Shown: positions 17,094-26,827, numbered from the stretch's first letter. The stretch: 64,000 nucleotides of DNA from Marivirga salinae (GCF_030503855.1 NZ_CP129971.1:4430742-4494741); one strand, 5' to 3'. Notes: generated by a model from the letters alone, not told the origin. Made by a program: numbers and translations.

Positions 17094-19200
17094 AAAGTTT
17101 CATTATGACAACAAAGTCGTCAAATACTTTGCTATAGCAACAGTAGTTTGGGGCGCCATCGGGATGTTGGTAGGGCTTTTGGCCGCCACTCAGCTATTTG
17201 CACCGGAGGCTAATTTAGGTTCGGAATATACTACCTTTGGTAGGATAAGGCCTTTACACACTAATGCGGTAATTTTTGCATTTGTGGGTAACGCCATCTT
17301 TGCCGGAGTTTATTATTCCATGCAAAGGCTACTTAAAACCCGAATGTTTAATGATGCCCTTTCTTGGATAAACTTCTGGGGTTGGCAGCTCATCATTCTT
17401 TCGGCTGTGATTACCCTTCCAATGGGTTTCACTTCTTCAAAAGAATATGCTGAATTAGAGTGGCCAATTGATATTGCCATTGCTCTAATCTGGGTAGTGT
17501 TTGGTATCAATATGATTGGTACCATTATCAAAAGAAGGGAAAAGCACATGTATGTGGCCATCTGGTTCTACATTGCCTCTTTTGTAACCGTAGCCGTTTT
17601 GCATATCGTGAATTCATTTGCATTGCCGGTGAATTTTATGAAAAGTTATTCAGCTTTTGCGGGTGTTCAAGATGCACTAGTTCAATGGTGGTATGGTCAT
17701 AATGCGGTGGCATTCTTTTTAACTACCCCCTATTTGGGCTTGATGTACTACTTTTTGCCTAAAGCAGCCAATCGACCAATTTATTCTTATAAATTATCGA
17801 TTGTCCACTTCTGGGCTTTAATATTCTTATACATCTGGGCAGGTCCTCACCACCTATTGTATACTTCATTACCTGAATGGGCTCAAGCATTGGGTACTGC
17901 CTTCTCCATCATGTTGATCGCTCCATCTTGGGGTGGTATGGTGAATGGATTGTTAACCCTTAGAGGTGCTTGGGATAAAGTAAAAGAAGATCCAATCTTG
18001 AAATTTATGGTGGTAGCGATTACTGCTTATGGTATGGCGGTTTTCGAAGGCCCAATGTTATCCTTAAAAAGTGTGAACGCTATTGCACACTATACTGATT
18101 GGATTGTAGCTCATGTACATATTGGAGCATTAGGATGGAATGGATTCTTGACTTTTGGTATGTTATACTGGATGATCCCACAAATGTGGAAAACGAAATT
18201 ATTCTCTAGAAAATTAGCGAATACTCACTTCTGGTTAGGAACATTAGGTATTATATTCTACGCCTTGCCTATGTATGTATCCGCTTTTACACAATGGTTA
18301 ATGTGGAAAGAATTTACTCCAGAAGGTATTTTACAATACCCTAACTTCTTGTCTACTACCCTACAAATTATTCCAATGCATATGTTAAGAGCATTCGGTG
18401 GTTTACTCTACTTGCTTGGTGTATTTGTGATGGTATATAACTTAATCAAAACTGCAAAAGCAGGAAATTTTGTAGCTAATGAAGCAGCTGAAGCTCCAGC
18501 ATTGGAAAAAGTTGTAAGCAAAGGAAAAGAGTACTGGCACAGAGTATGGGAAAGAAAGCCTATTTTCTTCACCCTCTTAACTACAGTAGCCATTTTAATT
18601 GGTGGAATATTCGAATTGATTCCATCTTTTATGATGAAAGATAATGAAGCTACTAAAATTGAAGCCGTGAAGCCTTATACACCTCTTGAATTGGAAGGTC
18701 GTGATATTTATATCAGCGAAGGTTGTGTGGGTTGTCACTCGCAAATGATTCGACCATTCCGATATGAAACGGAGCGTTATGGCGAATACTCTAAAGCAGG
18801 GGAATTTGTTTATGACCATCCATTCTTATGGGGATCAAAAAGAACAGGCCCTGATTTGCATAGAGTGGGAGAAAAATATCCTGACTCCTGGCATTTCAAT
18901 CATATGTATGATCCAAGGTCTATGTCACCAGGTTCTACCATGCCGCCATATCCGTGGTTGTTGGAACAGCCTTATGATTTAGAAGGGCTTCCTGATAAAA
19001 TCACGGTGATGAGAAAATTAGGCGTTCCTTATGAAGAAGGCTTTGAAGAAGAGGTTCAAGCTAATGCAATGGCTCAAGCTGAGGGGATTGTGAAAAGACT
19101 TGAGGCTGATGGAATTGAGACTGTTCCTGAAGCTAAGATTGTAGCCTTAATTGCCTACTTGCAAAGATTAGGTACAGATATAAAAGTTGCTGATAAATAA
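17083..19200 (+). CDS. ccoNO: cbb3-type cytochrome c oxidase, fused subunits I and II
   Basis: 705 residues from the ATG at 17083; the longer open frame lacks similarity. Residues 1 to about 480 are CcoN: low-spin haem ligand H59 (RPLHTNAV), the GHNAVAFFLTTPYLG active-site helix, GPHHLLYT copper ligands, and AHVHIGALGWNGF haem ligands. After a linker and TM helix (about 505-525), residues from about 535 are CcoO with haem c site CVGCH (C548-H552), followed by MIRPFRYETERYGEYS and the Met ligand region MSPGSTMPPYPW. The fusion of catalytic and mono-haem subunits is known in Bacteroidota. It is the O2-reducing core of a high-affinity terminal oxidase. Confidence 0.96.
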   Translation: MEIEKFHYDNKVVKYFAIATVVWGAIGMLVGLLAATQLFAPEANLGSEYTTFGRIRPLHTNAVIFAFVGNAIFAGVYYSMQRLLKTRMFNDALSWINFWGWQLIILSAVITLPMGFTSSKEYAELEWPIDIAIALIWVVFGINMIGTIIKRREKHMYVAIWFYIASFVTVAVLHIVNSFALPVNFMKSYSAFAGVQDALVQWWYGHNAVAFFLTTPYLGLMYYFLPKAANRPIYSYKLSIVHFWALIFLYIWAGPHHLLYTSLPEWAQALGTAFSIMLIAPSWGGMVNGLLTLRGAWDKVKEDPILKFMVVAITAYGMAVFEGPMLSLKSVNAIAHYTDWIVAHVHIGALGWNGFLTFGMLYWMIPQMWKTKLFSRKLANTHFWLGTLGIIFYALPMYVSAFTQWLMWKEFTPEGILQYPNFLSTTLQIIPMHMLRAFGGLLYLLGVFVMVYNLIKTAKAGNFVANEAAEAPALEKVVSKGKEYWHRVWERKPIFFTLLTTVAILIGGIFELIPSFMMKDNEATKIEAVKPYTPLELEGRDIYISEGCVGCHSQMIRPFRYETERYGEYSKAGEFVYDHPFLWGSKRTGPDLHRVGEKYPDSWHFNHMYDPRSMSPGSTMPPYPWLLEQPYDLEGLPDKITVMRKLGVPYEEGFEEEVQANAMAQAEGIVKRLEADGIETVPEAKIVALIAYLQRLGTDIKVADK

Positions 19201-19212
19201 AATTGAAAAGAC

Positions 19213-19416
19213 ATGTTTAAGCACTATTTCGAAACAATTGATAATGTGGAAATTTTCCCCATCATCTCGCTGAGTATATTCTTTATTTTCTTTGTCGGCC
19301 TGATTTGGTGGGTGATAAGAGCAGATAAGAATTATATCAATAAAATGAAATCCTTACCCATGGAAGAGGATAATGTTACATACAAAAATGATTCTAAGGA
19401 TGAAAAAAGTCACTAA
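19213..19416 (+). CDS. ccoQ: cbb3 oxidase subunit CcoQ-like
   Basis: 67 residues with one TM helix (about 15-37; FPIISLSIFFIFFVGLIWW) and a polar tail. Position between ccoNO and ccoP and the size match CcoQ, which stabilises the oxidase. Sequence conservation in CcoQ is low, so the call rests mainly on context. It overlaps ccoP by 17 nt. Confidence 0.8.
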   Translation: MFKHYFETIDNVEIFPIISLSIFFIFFVGLIWWVIRADKNYINKMKSLPMEEDNVTYKNDSKDEKSH

Positions 19417-20365
19417 AATGATATGGAGCAGCCTTTTCCTTTTAGGATTAGGTCTAAACCCACTTTTTGCACAGGTAGAAGAAACTGTGCAAGAGCTGGA
19501 AATTGAAAAAGTTAGCATGTGGGAGCAACTCATGCAATCAGAGCAAGGACGCCTATTACTATTAATAGGCGGACTTCTGCTTGTTTTAATTGTTTTAATG
19601 ATTATTCTGGCAGTATTAATGTTAAAAACTGCTGAAATCATATTGAATAAAAAAGCTGCTGAAAAAGGTGAAGTTCGCATTTCTTTCTATAAGCAATTCA
19701 AACAAAAATGGATCACCGGTAAGTTTAAACCTGTTGACAAGCAAGGTGATATGATGCTGGATCATGATTATGATGGCATCAGGGAAATGGATTATGGAAT
19801 GCCACCTTGGTTAAAATACATTTTTATTGGAACCTTTATTTTCGCAGTCTTTTATGTGCCCGCCTTTTTAATTTTTGATATTATTCCAGATCAACAAACG
19901 GAATATCAAGCATCTATTGAAGAAGCAGCACTAAGAGCAGAGGCTCGTACAAAAGCGGGTATGGTGCAAATAACAGCTGAAACTGCTGAATTGCAAACTG
20001 ACGAAGAAGTTATGAAAGCAGGTAAGGTACTGTATAAAAAGAACTGTGCCGTATGCCATGCTGATGATGGTGGCGGTGGAGTTGGTCCTAACTTAACGGA
20101 TGATTATTGGATCCATGGAAATGATATCAAAGGCGTATTTACCACAATTTCTGAAGGTGTTCCAGCTAAAGGCATGATTCCATGGAAAGGAAATCTGAGT
20201 CCTAAGCAAATTCAGGATGTATCCAACTATGTTTTAAGCTTAGTGGGTACAACACCAGCAAATGCTAAGGAGCCACAAGGTGAAATCAAAAAGCAAGAAA
20301 ATGCAGAAGAACGCATAGAAGAAAATGTGGATGAATTGCCTGAGGTTGAAGAAGTGGAAGAATAG
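19400..20365 (+). CDS. ccoP: cbb3 oxidase subunit III, mono-haem CcoP
   Basis: 321 residues from the ATG at 19400, which gives a short signal/anchor ending LNPLFAQ; ATGs at 19373 and 19388 are alternatives. After a TM helix (about 55-80) comes the CcoP N domain with DHDYDGIREMDYGMPPW, a second TM helix (about 137-160), and one haem c domain: CAVCH (C216-H220), VGPNLTDDYWIHG, and Met ligand at KGMIPWKG. Only one CxxCH is present; proteobacterial CcoP has two. The tail after residue 290 is acidic. It passes electrons to CcoO/CcoN. Confidence 0.93.
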   Translation: MKKVTKMIWSSLFLLGLGLNPLFAQVEETVQELEIEKVSMWEQLMQSEQGRLLLLIGGLLLVLIVLMIILAVLMLKTAEIILNKKAAEKGEVRISFYKQFKQKWITGKFKPVDKQGDMMLDHDYDGIREMDYGMPPWLKYIFIGTFIFAVFYVPAFLIFDIIPDQQTEYQASIEEAALRAEARTKAGMVQITAETAELQTDEEVMKAGKVLYKKNCAVCHADDGGGGVGPNLTDDYWIHGNDIKGVFTTISEGVPAKGMIPWKGNLSPKQIQDVSNYVLSLVGTTPANAKEPQGEIKKQENAEERIEENVDELPEVEEVEE

Positions 20366-20491
20366 AGCCATTGCTAATGGTCGGTGTGCCACCAACCTGA
20401 ATCTTGACTACATTTGAATCAGAAAAAAAGCAAGAACTAGCTCACTCATTTCAGTGTTTTCACTAAAATTTTCAGGGCAATAATTATAATT

Positions 20492-20524
20492 AGACCTGTC
20501 AGGTTTTCAAAACCTGACAGGTCT
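20492..20524. repeat. Near-perfect 16-bp-arm palindrome between ccoP and ccoG
   Basis: AGACCTGTCAGGTTTT (20492-20507) pairs exactly with 20509-20524 around a single C. No T-run follows on either strand, so it is not a typical terminator. The CTGTCAGG/CCTGACAG core also forms the stem of the terminator at 12565. A possible -7 box TACATTTG lies at 20409-20416, so ccoG may have its own promoter in this 178-nt spacer. Confidence 0.75.
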
Positions 20525-20543
20525 CAAATAATAGTATAGTAAA

Positions 20544-21956
20544 ATGGATAATTTAGACCAAGAGCAATTTAGAGGGCAGCTAGCCACAGTGGGCGAGCAG
20601 GGGAAACGGAATTGGATCTATCCCAAAAAACCAAAAGGAATATTTCATAACTATAGAAGAGTTTTGGCTTGGTTGCTCTTGATTTTATTCTTCGCTGGCC
20701 CCTTCATTAAAATTGGAGGTCATCCTTTATTGTTGTTCAATATTTTTGATCGTCAGTTTATAATTTTGGGAAGTGTTTTCTGGCCACAGGACACACATTT
20801 ACTTATATTTCTTTTACTGATATTTGTGGTCTTCATTTTACTTTTTACTGTGGTCTTTGGCAGGGTCTGGTGTGGCTGGGCATGTCCGCAAACCGTATTT
20901 ATGGAAATGGTTTTCCGTAAAATTGAATACTGGATTGAAGGAGATGCTAACCAACAAAGAAAACTGGCTAAAGCACCGTGGACATGGAATAAAATCTGGA
21001 AGAAAACCACCAAGCAAGGTGTATTTCTCCTCATCTCCTTTTGGGTTTCCCATACATTTATGGCTTATCTGATCGGAATAGGCGAAATGTCAGAGGTGAT
21101 TCAAGCAGGACCACAAGCTAACTGGAGTGCTTTTACTGGGTTATTGGTATTTACAGGGATATTCTATTTTGTGTTTTCCTATTTCAGGGAACAAGCTTGT
21201 ACAGTTGTTTGCCCTTATGGGAGGTTGCAAGGTGTTTTCCTTGATAAAAAATCCATAGTGGTAATTTATGATTGGTTGAGAGGTGAACCTAGAGGAAAGT
21301 TGAAAAAGAATGAACCACAAGCAGATAAAGGCGATTGTGTAGATTGTAGTTTATGTGTGCAAGTTTGTCCAACAGGAATTGACATAAGAAATGGAACACA
21401 AATGGAGTGTGTAAACTGCACTGCCTGCATTGATGCCTGCGATGAGGTAATGCTCAAAGTCAATAAACCTAAAGGATTGATTCGATTTGACTCTGAAGAA
21501 GGCGTAGAGAAAAAGAAGAAAAAATTAATTACTCCTAGGGTAATGGCTTACTCGGCTGTCTTAGTGGTTTTGGTAGTAGCAATGGGATTTTTATTAGTAG
21601 GCAGAGCACCAATTGAAGTCACTTTAACCCGAACTCCAGGTTCTATTTATCAGATTAAGAATGATTCCATTATCAGTAATATGTATCAAATGGAAATGAT
21701 CAATAAATCTTTTGATCCAATGAATCTGACTTATAAGGTAAAGCCAACGTCAGCCAATTTATTTTTTCCTTCTGGACCAATTGAAGTTTTAGAAGGACAA
21801 GAAAAAGACGAGGTTTATGTTTTCGTAGAAATGTCGAGAAATGAGTTCGCCAGAATAGATGAAAAAATTCAAGTTGAAATTTACCGAGATGATGAATTGA
21901 TCCAAACTATTGATTCGAGATTCCCGGGACCAAACACATTTAGTAAAGCAAAATAA
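20544..21956 (+). CDS. ccoG: cbb3 oxidase accessory protein CcoG (polyferredoxin)
   Basis: 470 residues. About five TM helices with the membrane Cys motif VWCGWACPQTVF and a second ACTVVCPYGRLQ, then two 4Fe-4S clusters (CVDCSLCVQVCP and CVNCTACIDACDEV, about 267-305), a further TM helix, and a C-terminal Ig-like periplasmic domain (FixG_C, about 350-465). CcoG acts as a cupric reductase in cbb3 assembly. ccoH follows 2 nt after the stop codon. Confidence 0.95.
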   Translation: MDNLDQEQFRGQLATVGEQGKRNWIYPKKPKGIFHNYRRVLAWLLLILFFAGPFIKIGGHPLLLFNIFDRQFIILGSVFWPQDTHLLIFLLLIFVVFILLFTVVFGRVWCGWACPQTVFMEMVFRKIEYWIEGDANQQRKLAKAPWTWNKIWKKTTKQGVFLLISFWVSHTFMAYLIGIGEMSEVIQAGPQANWSAFTGLLVFTGIFYFVFSYFREQACTVVCPYGRLQGVFLDKKSIVVIYDWLRGEPRGKLKKNEPQADKGDCVDCSLCVQVCPTGIDIRNGTQMECVNCTACIDACDEVMLKVNKPKGLIRFDSEEGVEKKKKKLITPRVMAYSAVLVVLVVAMGFLLVGRAPIEVTLTRTPGSIYQIKNDSIISNMYQMEMINKSFDPMNLTYKVKPTSANLFFPSGPIEVLEGQEKDEVYVFVEMSRNEFARIDEKIQVEIYRDDELIQTIDSRFPGPNTFSKAK

Positions 21957-21958
21957 TT

Positions 21959-22378
21959 ATGCATTGGGGAAATAAAATAACTTTAGTATTTATCGGTTTT
22001 GTGATTTTGATCGTTTCCATGGTCATTTTCAGTACGCAGCAAGAGTTCGACATGGTGGAGGAAAATTACTATGAGGAAGAAATAGCCTATCAAGGTAAAA
22101 TGGATGAAATCAAAAATGGAAATGAGTGGAATGGAACCGTTTCCGTGAAGCAAGAAAGCAATAACTTAGCATTGCTTTTTGAAGGCGCAGATAAAGTAAA
22201 GGGGAAGGTTAAATTTTTCCGTGCCTCAGACGCTAATTTAGATTTCTTTATCCCTATCTCTGAGGAAGTAAATATCCCTGTAGAAAAATTCAAAGCTGGT
22301 AATTGGAAAGTTTCCTTTAGTTGGGAAGCTGAAGGCAAAAAGTACTTTAAAGAAGAGCAGATTTTTATTCAGCGATAA
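21959..22378 (+). CDS. ccoH: FixH/CcoH family protein
   Basis: 139 residues: one N-terminal TM helix (about 6-26), the FixH-type motif MVEENYYEEEIAYQGKMDE, then a beta-rich extracytoplasmic domain ending in a GNWKVSFSWEAEGKKYF strand pair. FixH/CcoH is needed for stable cbb3 assembly. It is 2 nt from ccoG and 2 nt from the next gene. Confidence 0.88.
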   Translation: MHWGNKITLVFIGFVILIVSMVIFSTQQEFDMVEENYYEEEIAYQGKMDEIKNGNEWNGTVSVKQESNNLALLFEGADKVKGKVKFFRASDANLDFFIPISEEVNIPVEKFKAGNWKVSFSWEAEGKKYFKEEQIFIQR

Positions 22379-22380
22379 GG

Positions 22381-23082
22381 ATGATTTGGGCAGCACTAAG
22401 CATTGGTTTATTGGGCGGAATACATTGCACTTTTATGTGTGCCCCTTTGATGCTGGGCGTTTTCCGTAATCAATCCATGGCATGGGGATTTGCTGCTTAC
22501 CAAACTGGTAGGATTATCACTTACATACTTCTAGGTTTAGCCTTAGCTTTTGTAGGAGAAAGTTTATCCATTTTAGGCTGGCAAAATAGCCTTTCCATTA
22601 TCATGGCCATCTTCATAGTTTATTTTTATGTATTGCCAGCTCGTTTTCGATTTTTGAAATTCATCAACAAAATAGAATCCGTTCCTTATCAAAAAGTAAA
22701 AGATGGATTCAAAAAATTTATCGGCAAACAGGATATCCTATCTAGATTTTCAATCGGTTTGCTTAATGGACTTTTACCATGCGGACTAGTTTATTTAGCG
22801 CTTTTAAGTTCATTTGCTACCGAAACCATTATGGATTCTGTGGTATTTATGGCTGTTTTCGGGTTGGGTACCTTACCGTGGCTCATCGGTAGTGTCTGGG
22901 CTGGAAAAATAACCTTTAGAAAATTAAATGGCCTTACTCAGAAATTAAGACCAGTATTGGCGTTAACATTAGCTTTGTTTCTTTTCTTACGAGGACTGGA
23001 AGTACAATTTATTCATATTCCGCTTCCTGATTTAGGACAGACACAAACAACAATGGATATTCCTATTTGTGGGGAGAGGTAA
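22381..23082 (+). CDS. SafE/UreH_2-type membrane protein of the cbb3 locus
   Basis: 233 residues and about six TM helices. The sulfite exporter TauE/SafE (UreH_2) family pattern is visible: GLLGGIHCTFMCAPLMLG in the first helix and GLLNGLLPCGLVYLAL in the fourth. The HCxxMC motif could bind copper, and related genes are common at the end of Bacteroidota cco loci. A role in copper handling for the oxidase is therefore likely, although the family name implies sulfite export. It ends the operon. Confidence 0.85.
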   Translation: MIWAALSIGLLGGIHCTFMCAPLMLGVFRNQSMAWGFAAYQTGRIITYILLGLALAFVGESLSILGWQNSLSIIMAIFIVYFYVLPARFRFLKFINKIESVPYQKVKDGFKKFIGKQDILSRFSIGLLNGLLPCGLVYLALLSSFATETIMDSVVFMAVFGLGTLPWLIGSVWAGKITFRKLNGLTQKLRPVLALTLALFLFLRGLEVQFIHIPLPDLGQTQTTMDIPICGER

Positions 23083-23134
23083 GAATCTATTTTTATAACT
23101 TCCTACAACCCCTTCCAAAATCCCATATTTTCCA

Positions 23135-23142
23135 TACTTTTG
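23135..23142 (+). promoter_or_regulatory. gcvT -7 promoter element
   Basis: TACTTTTG matches TAnnTTTG and ends 35 nt before the gcvT ATG. No clear -33 TTG. I saw no glycine riboswitch in the 95-nt spacer, which is too short for the tandem aptamer. Confidence 0.55.
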
Positions 23143-23177
23143 CTTATCAGGAAATTTAAGACAATAATTGAGTTACT

Positions 23178-24266
23178 ATGGAATTGAAGAAAGTAGCAAT
23201 AAACCACATTCACGAGCAATTAGGAGCTAAAATGGTACCTTTTGCCGGATATAATATGCCTGTTTCTTATTCAGGTTTAATTGAAGAACATAATACCGTC
23301 CGCAATGCAGTAGGGATATTTGATGTCTCTCATATGGGAGAATTTCTCATCTCAGGACCAAAGGCTTTGGATTTGATTCAAAAAGTTTTTAGTAATGATG
23401 CCTCTACTTTAGTTGTAGGTAAAGCGCAATATGGGTATTTGCCAAATGATAAAGGCGGAATTGTAGATGATTTATTGATTTACCGAATAGGTGAAGAAGA
23501 ATATATGTTGGTGGTGAATGCCTCTAATATTGAAAAAGACTGGGAATGGATAGCTAAGCAAAATGAGGACTTCGGAGCTATTATGAAAAACATTTCTGAT
23601 GATTTCTCTCTCTTTGCCGTACAAGGTCCAAAAGCTGAGGACACTTTGCAAAAATTGACCACTGCTATGGATTTATCTGCTATCAAGCCCTTTCACTTTC
23701 AAGTAGCTCCATTTGCTGATACTAAGTATGTGATTATGTCCAATACAGGTTATACTGGTGCCGGTGGCTTTGAAATTTATTTGCACAATAAAGATGCGGA
23801 AAGTGTATGGCGCAAAATCATAGATGCTGGTGAAGAATTCGGTATCAAGCCTATCGGATTAGGTGCTAGAGACACCTTAAGAATGGAAATGGGCTTTTGT
23901 TTATATGGAAATGATATAGATGATACCACTTCTCCAATAGAAGCAAAACTGGGCTGGGCAACCAAATTCACTAAAGATTTTATCAATGCTGACAATCTTA
24001 AAAAACAAAAAGAAGAGGGTGTTGAACGTAAATTAATCGCCTTTCATATGCTGGATAGAGGAATTCCAAGAAAAGGCTATGAAATTTTAGATATGGAAGG
24101 AAACGCTATTGGTTTAGTTACCTCCGGAACACAATCCCCTACTTTAGGTCATGGAATCGGAATGGGCTATGTGAAAACAGAATTTTCTAAGCCAGAAACA
24201 GAAATTCAAATTGCTGTTAGAAAAAATAAATTGAAGGCGCAGGTAAAGAAATTACCTTTAATTTAA
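23178..24266 (+). CDS. gcvT: Aminomethyltransferase, glycine cleavage T protein
   Basis: 362 residues, standard for GcvT, which transfers the aminomethyl carbon to tetrahydrofolate. Diagnostic segments: [13 protein letters not shown] near the start, [11 protein letters not shown] (catalytic Asp region, about 49-60), [31 protein letters not shown], and the C-terminal [18 protein letters not shown]. It stands alone, since gcvH and gcvP are not in the window. A terminator follows at 24294. Confidence 0.97.
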   Translation: MELKKVAINHIHEQLGAKMVPFAGYNMPVSYSGLIEEHNTVRNAVGIFDVSHMGEFLISGPKALDLIQKVFSNDASTLVVGKAQYGYLPNDKGGIVDDLLIYRIGEEEYMLVVNASNIEKDWEWIAKQNEDFGAIMKNISDDFSLFAVQGPKAEDTLQKLTTAMDLSAIKPFHFQVAPFADTKYVIMSNTGYTGAGGFEIYLHNKDAESVWRKIIDAGEEFGIKPIGLGARDTLRMEMGFCLYGNDIDDTTSPIEAKLGWATKFTKDFINADNLKKQKEEGVERKLIAFHMLDRGIPRKGYEILDMEGNAIGLVTSGTQSPTLGHGIGMGYVKTEFSKPETEIQIAVRKNKLKAQVKKLPLI

Positions 24267-24293
24267 GTTCTATACTTATTAATCTTAAAACCA

Positions 24294-24338
24294 TTAACCA
24301 TAAAAATCGAAAATCTCAATTACGGTTTTTATGGTTAA
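24294..24338 (+). terminator. Terminator after gcvT
   Basis: TTAACCATAAAAATCG pairs with CGGTTTTTATGGTTAA (15 of 16, one G-T) around a 13-nt loop, followed by a T-rich stretch. A related hairpin with the AACCATGAAAATCG arm lies at 25310. Confidence 0.75.
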
Positions 24339-24543
24339 TTCCTCTTTTTATTATTGACCTACCTCTTCTTATTTAAGCTAAATTTTCAAATTGGATTGTC
24401 AGAATAAGGTTAGAAAAGCATTACCATTTACATTTTGATACCAAAACAACCAATCTCTTAATCAATTATTAAAATATTATATAATATTTTAATACTTATG
24501 TAGTTGATAATGGGTGATCTTTTTTAATTAGTTTAATTGTGTA

Positions 24544-25305
24544 ATGAAAAACCTTTTTTGTCTCATCTTAATGACACTAAGCTACAAGACAATTTATGCT
24601 CAAAATATCAAGGGGATAATTCTCTCCTCAAAAGACAACTTTGGCGTTGAAGGAGCACATATAATTAACATCACAAAGAAAAACATCGCAATATCTTCAG
24701 AACTAGGTTACTTTAACATTAAAGGAGAAATTGGAGATACTCTAGTGGTAAGCAATATTAATTTTGATACTAAACAATTTATTGTTAACGCCAAAACTCA
24801 CCTATCTATAGTATTAAATCCAGCAAATATTCAATTAGATGAGGTTTTAGTAAGTAACCTCCCTACCACTGCCGAAGACTTTCGCAAAAAATTAATTACA
24901 ATGCCTATGCAGGATAATGGTAAATTTTTACCCTTCGGCATGAAACCCGCAAAACCAAGGTCTGAAATCCCACCTCTTTACAACCGAAGTCTGAACAGCG
25001 GTTTAGGATATGTAGTAATGAACCCCTTAAAAAGCATCACAAGAAAATTGAATAGTGAATTTCAAGAAAAAGTAAAGTATTATGCACTTAAAGCGGATGA
25101 GAATGACAAAATCATAAGAGACAAAAAATTTAATAGATCATTAGTAGCCTCTTTAACTGAACTGGAGGGTGATGAATTAACTGACTTTATCCATTTCTTG
25201 GATTTTGCAGATTCATTTATTGCTAGTGCTTCAGCATATGAAATTGCAGAGAAAATTAAAGAAGAATTCAAAAAATTTGAAAAGTTGGTTGAAGAAGACA
25301 AATAA
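24544..25305 (+). CDS. Secreted protein with carboxypeptidase regulatory-like domain
   Basis: 253 residues with a signal peptide ending TIYAQ (about 1-19). Residues 20-100 look like a CarboxypepD_reg-like beta-sandwich (IKGIILSSKDNFGVEGAHIINITKKN), as found at the start of TonB-dependent receptors. The remainder is charged and helical (EFQEKVKYYALKADENDKI). Similar stand-alone proteins are frequent in Bacteroidota; function is unknown. No operon partner. Confidence 0.7.
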   Translation: MKNLFCLILMTLSYKTIYAQNIKGIILSSKDNFGVEGAHIINITKKNIAISSELGYFNIKGEIGDTLVVSNINFDTKQFIVNAKTHLSIVLNPANIQLDEVLVSNLPTTAEDFRKKLITMPMQDNGKFLPFGMKPAKPRSEIPPLYNRSLNSGLGYVVMNPLKSITRKLNSEFQEKVKYYALKADENDKIIRDKKFNRSLVASLTELEGDELTDFIHFLDFADSFIASASAYEIAEKIKEEFKKFEKLVEEDK

Positions 25306-25309
25306 TATT

Positions 25310-25349
25310 AACCATGAAAATCGAAGAGCTCATTTTCGGTTTCCATGGT
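25310..25349. terminator. Bidirectional terminator between convergent genes
   Basis: AACCATGAAAATCG (25310-25323) pairs imperfectly with 25336-25349 around a short loop containing GAGCTC. It sits between the convergent stop codons of the carboxypeptidase-regulatory protein and ilvA. Confidence 0.6.
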
Positions 25350-25373
25350 AAACTCTATCTCTTAATCGGTAAA

Positions 25374-26639
25374 CTAAACCACCAAATCCAACAGATACTG
25401 CTTGTCATTCAAATAATCCCCATAAAAGCCCAGACGCTTCATGTTTTTCAATAATTGAGGAAAATCAGCTGAATTTTTCAATTCTATTCCCACTACTGCC
25501 GAACCCGTTTCCCGAGAATTCTTTTTAGTATATTCGAAATGACTAATGTCATCATCTGGTCCTAAAACCTCCACTACAAATTGCTTCAAAGCTCCTGCCC
25601 TTTGCGGAAATTTCACCACAAAATAATGTTTTAAACCTTTGTAGAGCAGCGCTCTTTCTTTAATCTCCTCGGTTCTTGTAATATCATTATTACTCCCACT
25701 AAGTACGCAAACTACATTTTTGCCATTGATTTCCTCAGCATATTGATCCAAAGCCGCAATGGATAATGCCCCAGCCGGTTCTGCAACTATCGCATCTTTA
25801 TTATATAATTGCAAAATCACATCGCAGACTTTTCCTTCCTCCACAGTGATGACTTCCGTTAAATTCTGTTGGCAGATTTCGAAATTCAAATCTCCCACTT
25901 TTTTTACGGCTGCACCATCCACAAATTTTTCTATATGTTTCAAAGCGGTATTCCCTCCTTTTTCAATGGAGGTTTTCATGGCTGGTGCACCTGCTGGTTC
26001 TACTCCTATAATTTTGGTTTGGGGTGAAAGTGCCTTAAAAACACTGCTCACCCCTGCTGATAGTCCACCTCCGCCAATAGGCAAAAAGAGATAATCAATC
26101 GGATTTTCGGATTGTTGTAAAATTTCCAGTCCGACTGTTCCTTGTCCTTCAATTACTTTAGGATCATCAAAAGGGTGAATAAACACTGCACCAGACTTTA
26201 CTTGATATTCTTGTGCGGCATGAAAAGCATCATCGAAAGTATCTCCTACCAATTCTATCTCTACAAAATCCTCTCCGAACATTTCAACCTGAGCAATTTT
26301 CTGCTTTGGAGTAGGCGCTGGCATAAAAATCCTGCCTTTTACTTTCAATTTTTTACATGAAAAAGCCACTCCCTGAGCATGATTCCCTGCACTGGCGCAT
26401 ACAATTCCTTTATCCAATTCTTCACGACTCAAGCTGCTAATCTTATTGTAGGAACCTCTGATTTTATAGGAACGCACAGGTTGCAAGTCTTCTCGTTTGA
26501 ATTGAATATTGGAAGCAAACTCTTTCGACAATCCCAAATTGGGCGTTAAAGGAGTTAAAAGTGCCACACCTTTTAACTTTTGCGCGGCACTTTGTATGGC
26601 TTCTATTTTTGGGTAGTATGCTTTTAGGGTTTCAGACAT
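25374..26639 (-). CDS. ilvA: Threonine ammonia-lyase (threonine dehydratase)
   Basis: 421 residues. PLP lysine in SYKIRGSYNKI (about K58), phosphate loop GGGGLSAG, and a single C-terminal ACT-like domain (about 335-420; HYFVVKFPQRAGALKQFV). The length fits the short biosynthetic form rather than the E. coli two-ACT form. It makes 2-oxobutanoate from threonine, the entry to isoleucine. It is separated from ilvC by a 426-nt non-coding gap, so it may be transcribed on its own. Confidence 0.95.
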   Translation of the reverse strand: MSETLKAYYPKIEAIQSAAQKLKGVALLTPLTPNLGLSKEFASNIQFKREDLQPVRSYKIRGSYNKISSLSREELDKGIVCASAGNHAQGVAFSCKKLKVKGRIFMPAPTPKQKIAQVEMFGEDFVEIELVGDTFDDAFHAAQEYQVKSGAVFIHPFDDPKVIEGQGTVGLEILQQSENPIDYLFLPIGGGGLSAGVSSVFKALSPQTKIIGVEPAGAPAMKTSIEKGGNTALKHIEKFVDGAAVKKVGDLNFEICQQNLTEVITVEEGKVCDVILQLYNKDAIVAEPAGALSIAALDQYAEEINGKNVVCVLSGSNNDITRTEEIKERALLYKGLKHYFVVKFPQRAGALKQFVVEVLGPDDDISHFEYTKKNSRETGSAVVGIELKNSADFPQLLKNMKRLGFYGDYLNDKQYLLDLVV

Positions 26640-26827
26640 TTTTCTGATATAAATTGCTAAATGAACTAATATTTACTTTTTGTTACAATTGACACATCCC
26701 CCCTCAAACCGGGTGATTTTTACACCTGTATAAGACTTCAATAAGGAATTCAAATCTCTATTGAAAAAGCCTAGAAGCATTTGTTCAATAATTCACGAAC
26801 AAATAACTTTTTCAGTTGTATTATTCA

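Noticed and set aside
20492..20524. Palindrome before ccoG as an FNR/CRP operator
   Set aside because: Its CCTGTCAGG half-site differs from the TGAnnTAnnTCA sites at ccoI and hemN, the arms are far too long and the spacing to a promoter does not fit.
23083..23177. Glycine riboswitch before gcvT
   Set aside because: The spacer is 95 nt, too short for the tandem aptamer, and it contains a promoter box; no aptamer core was seen.
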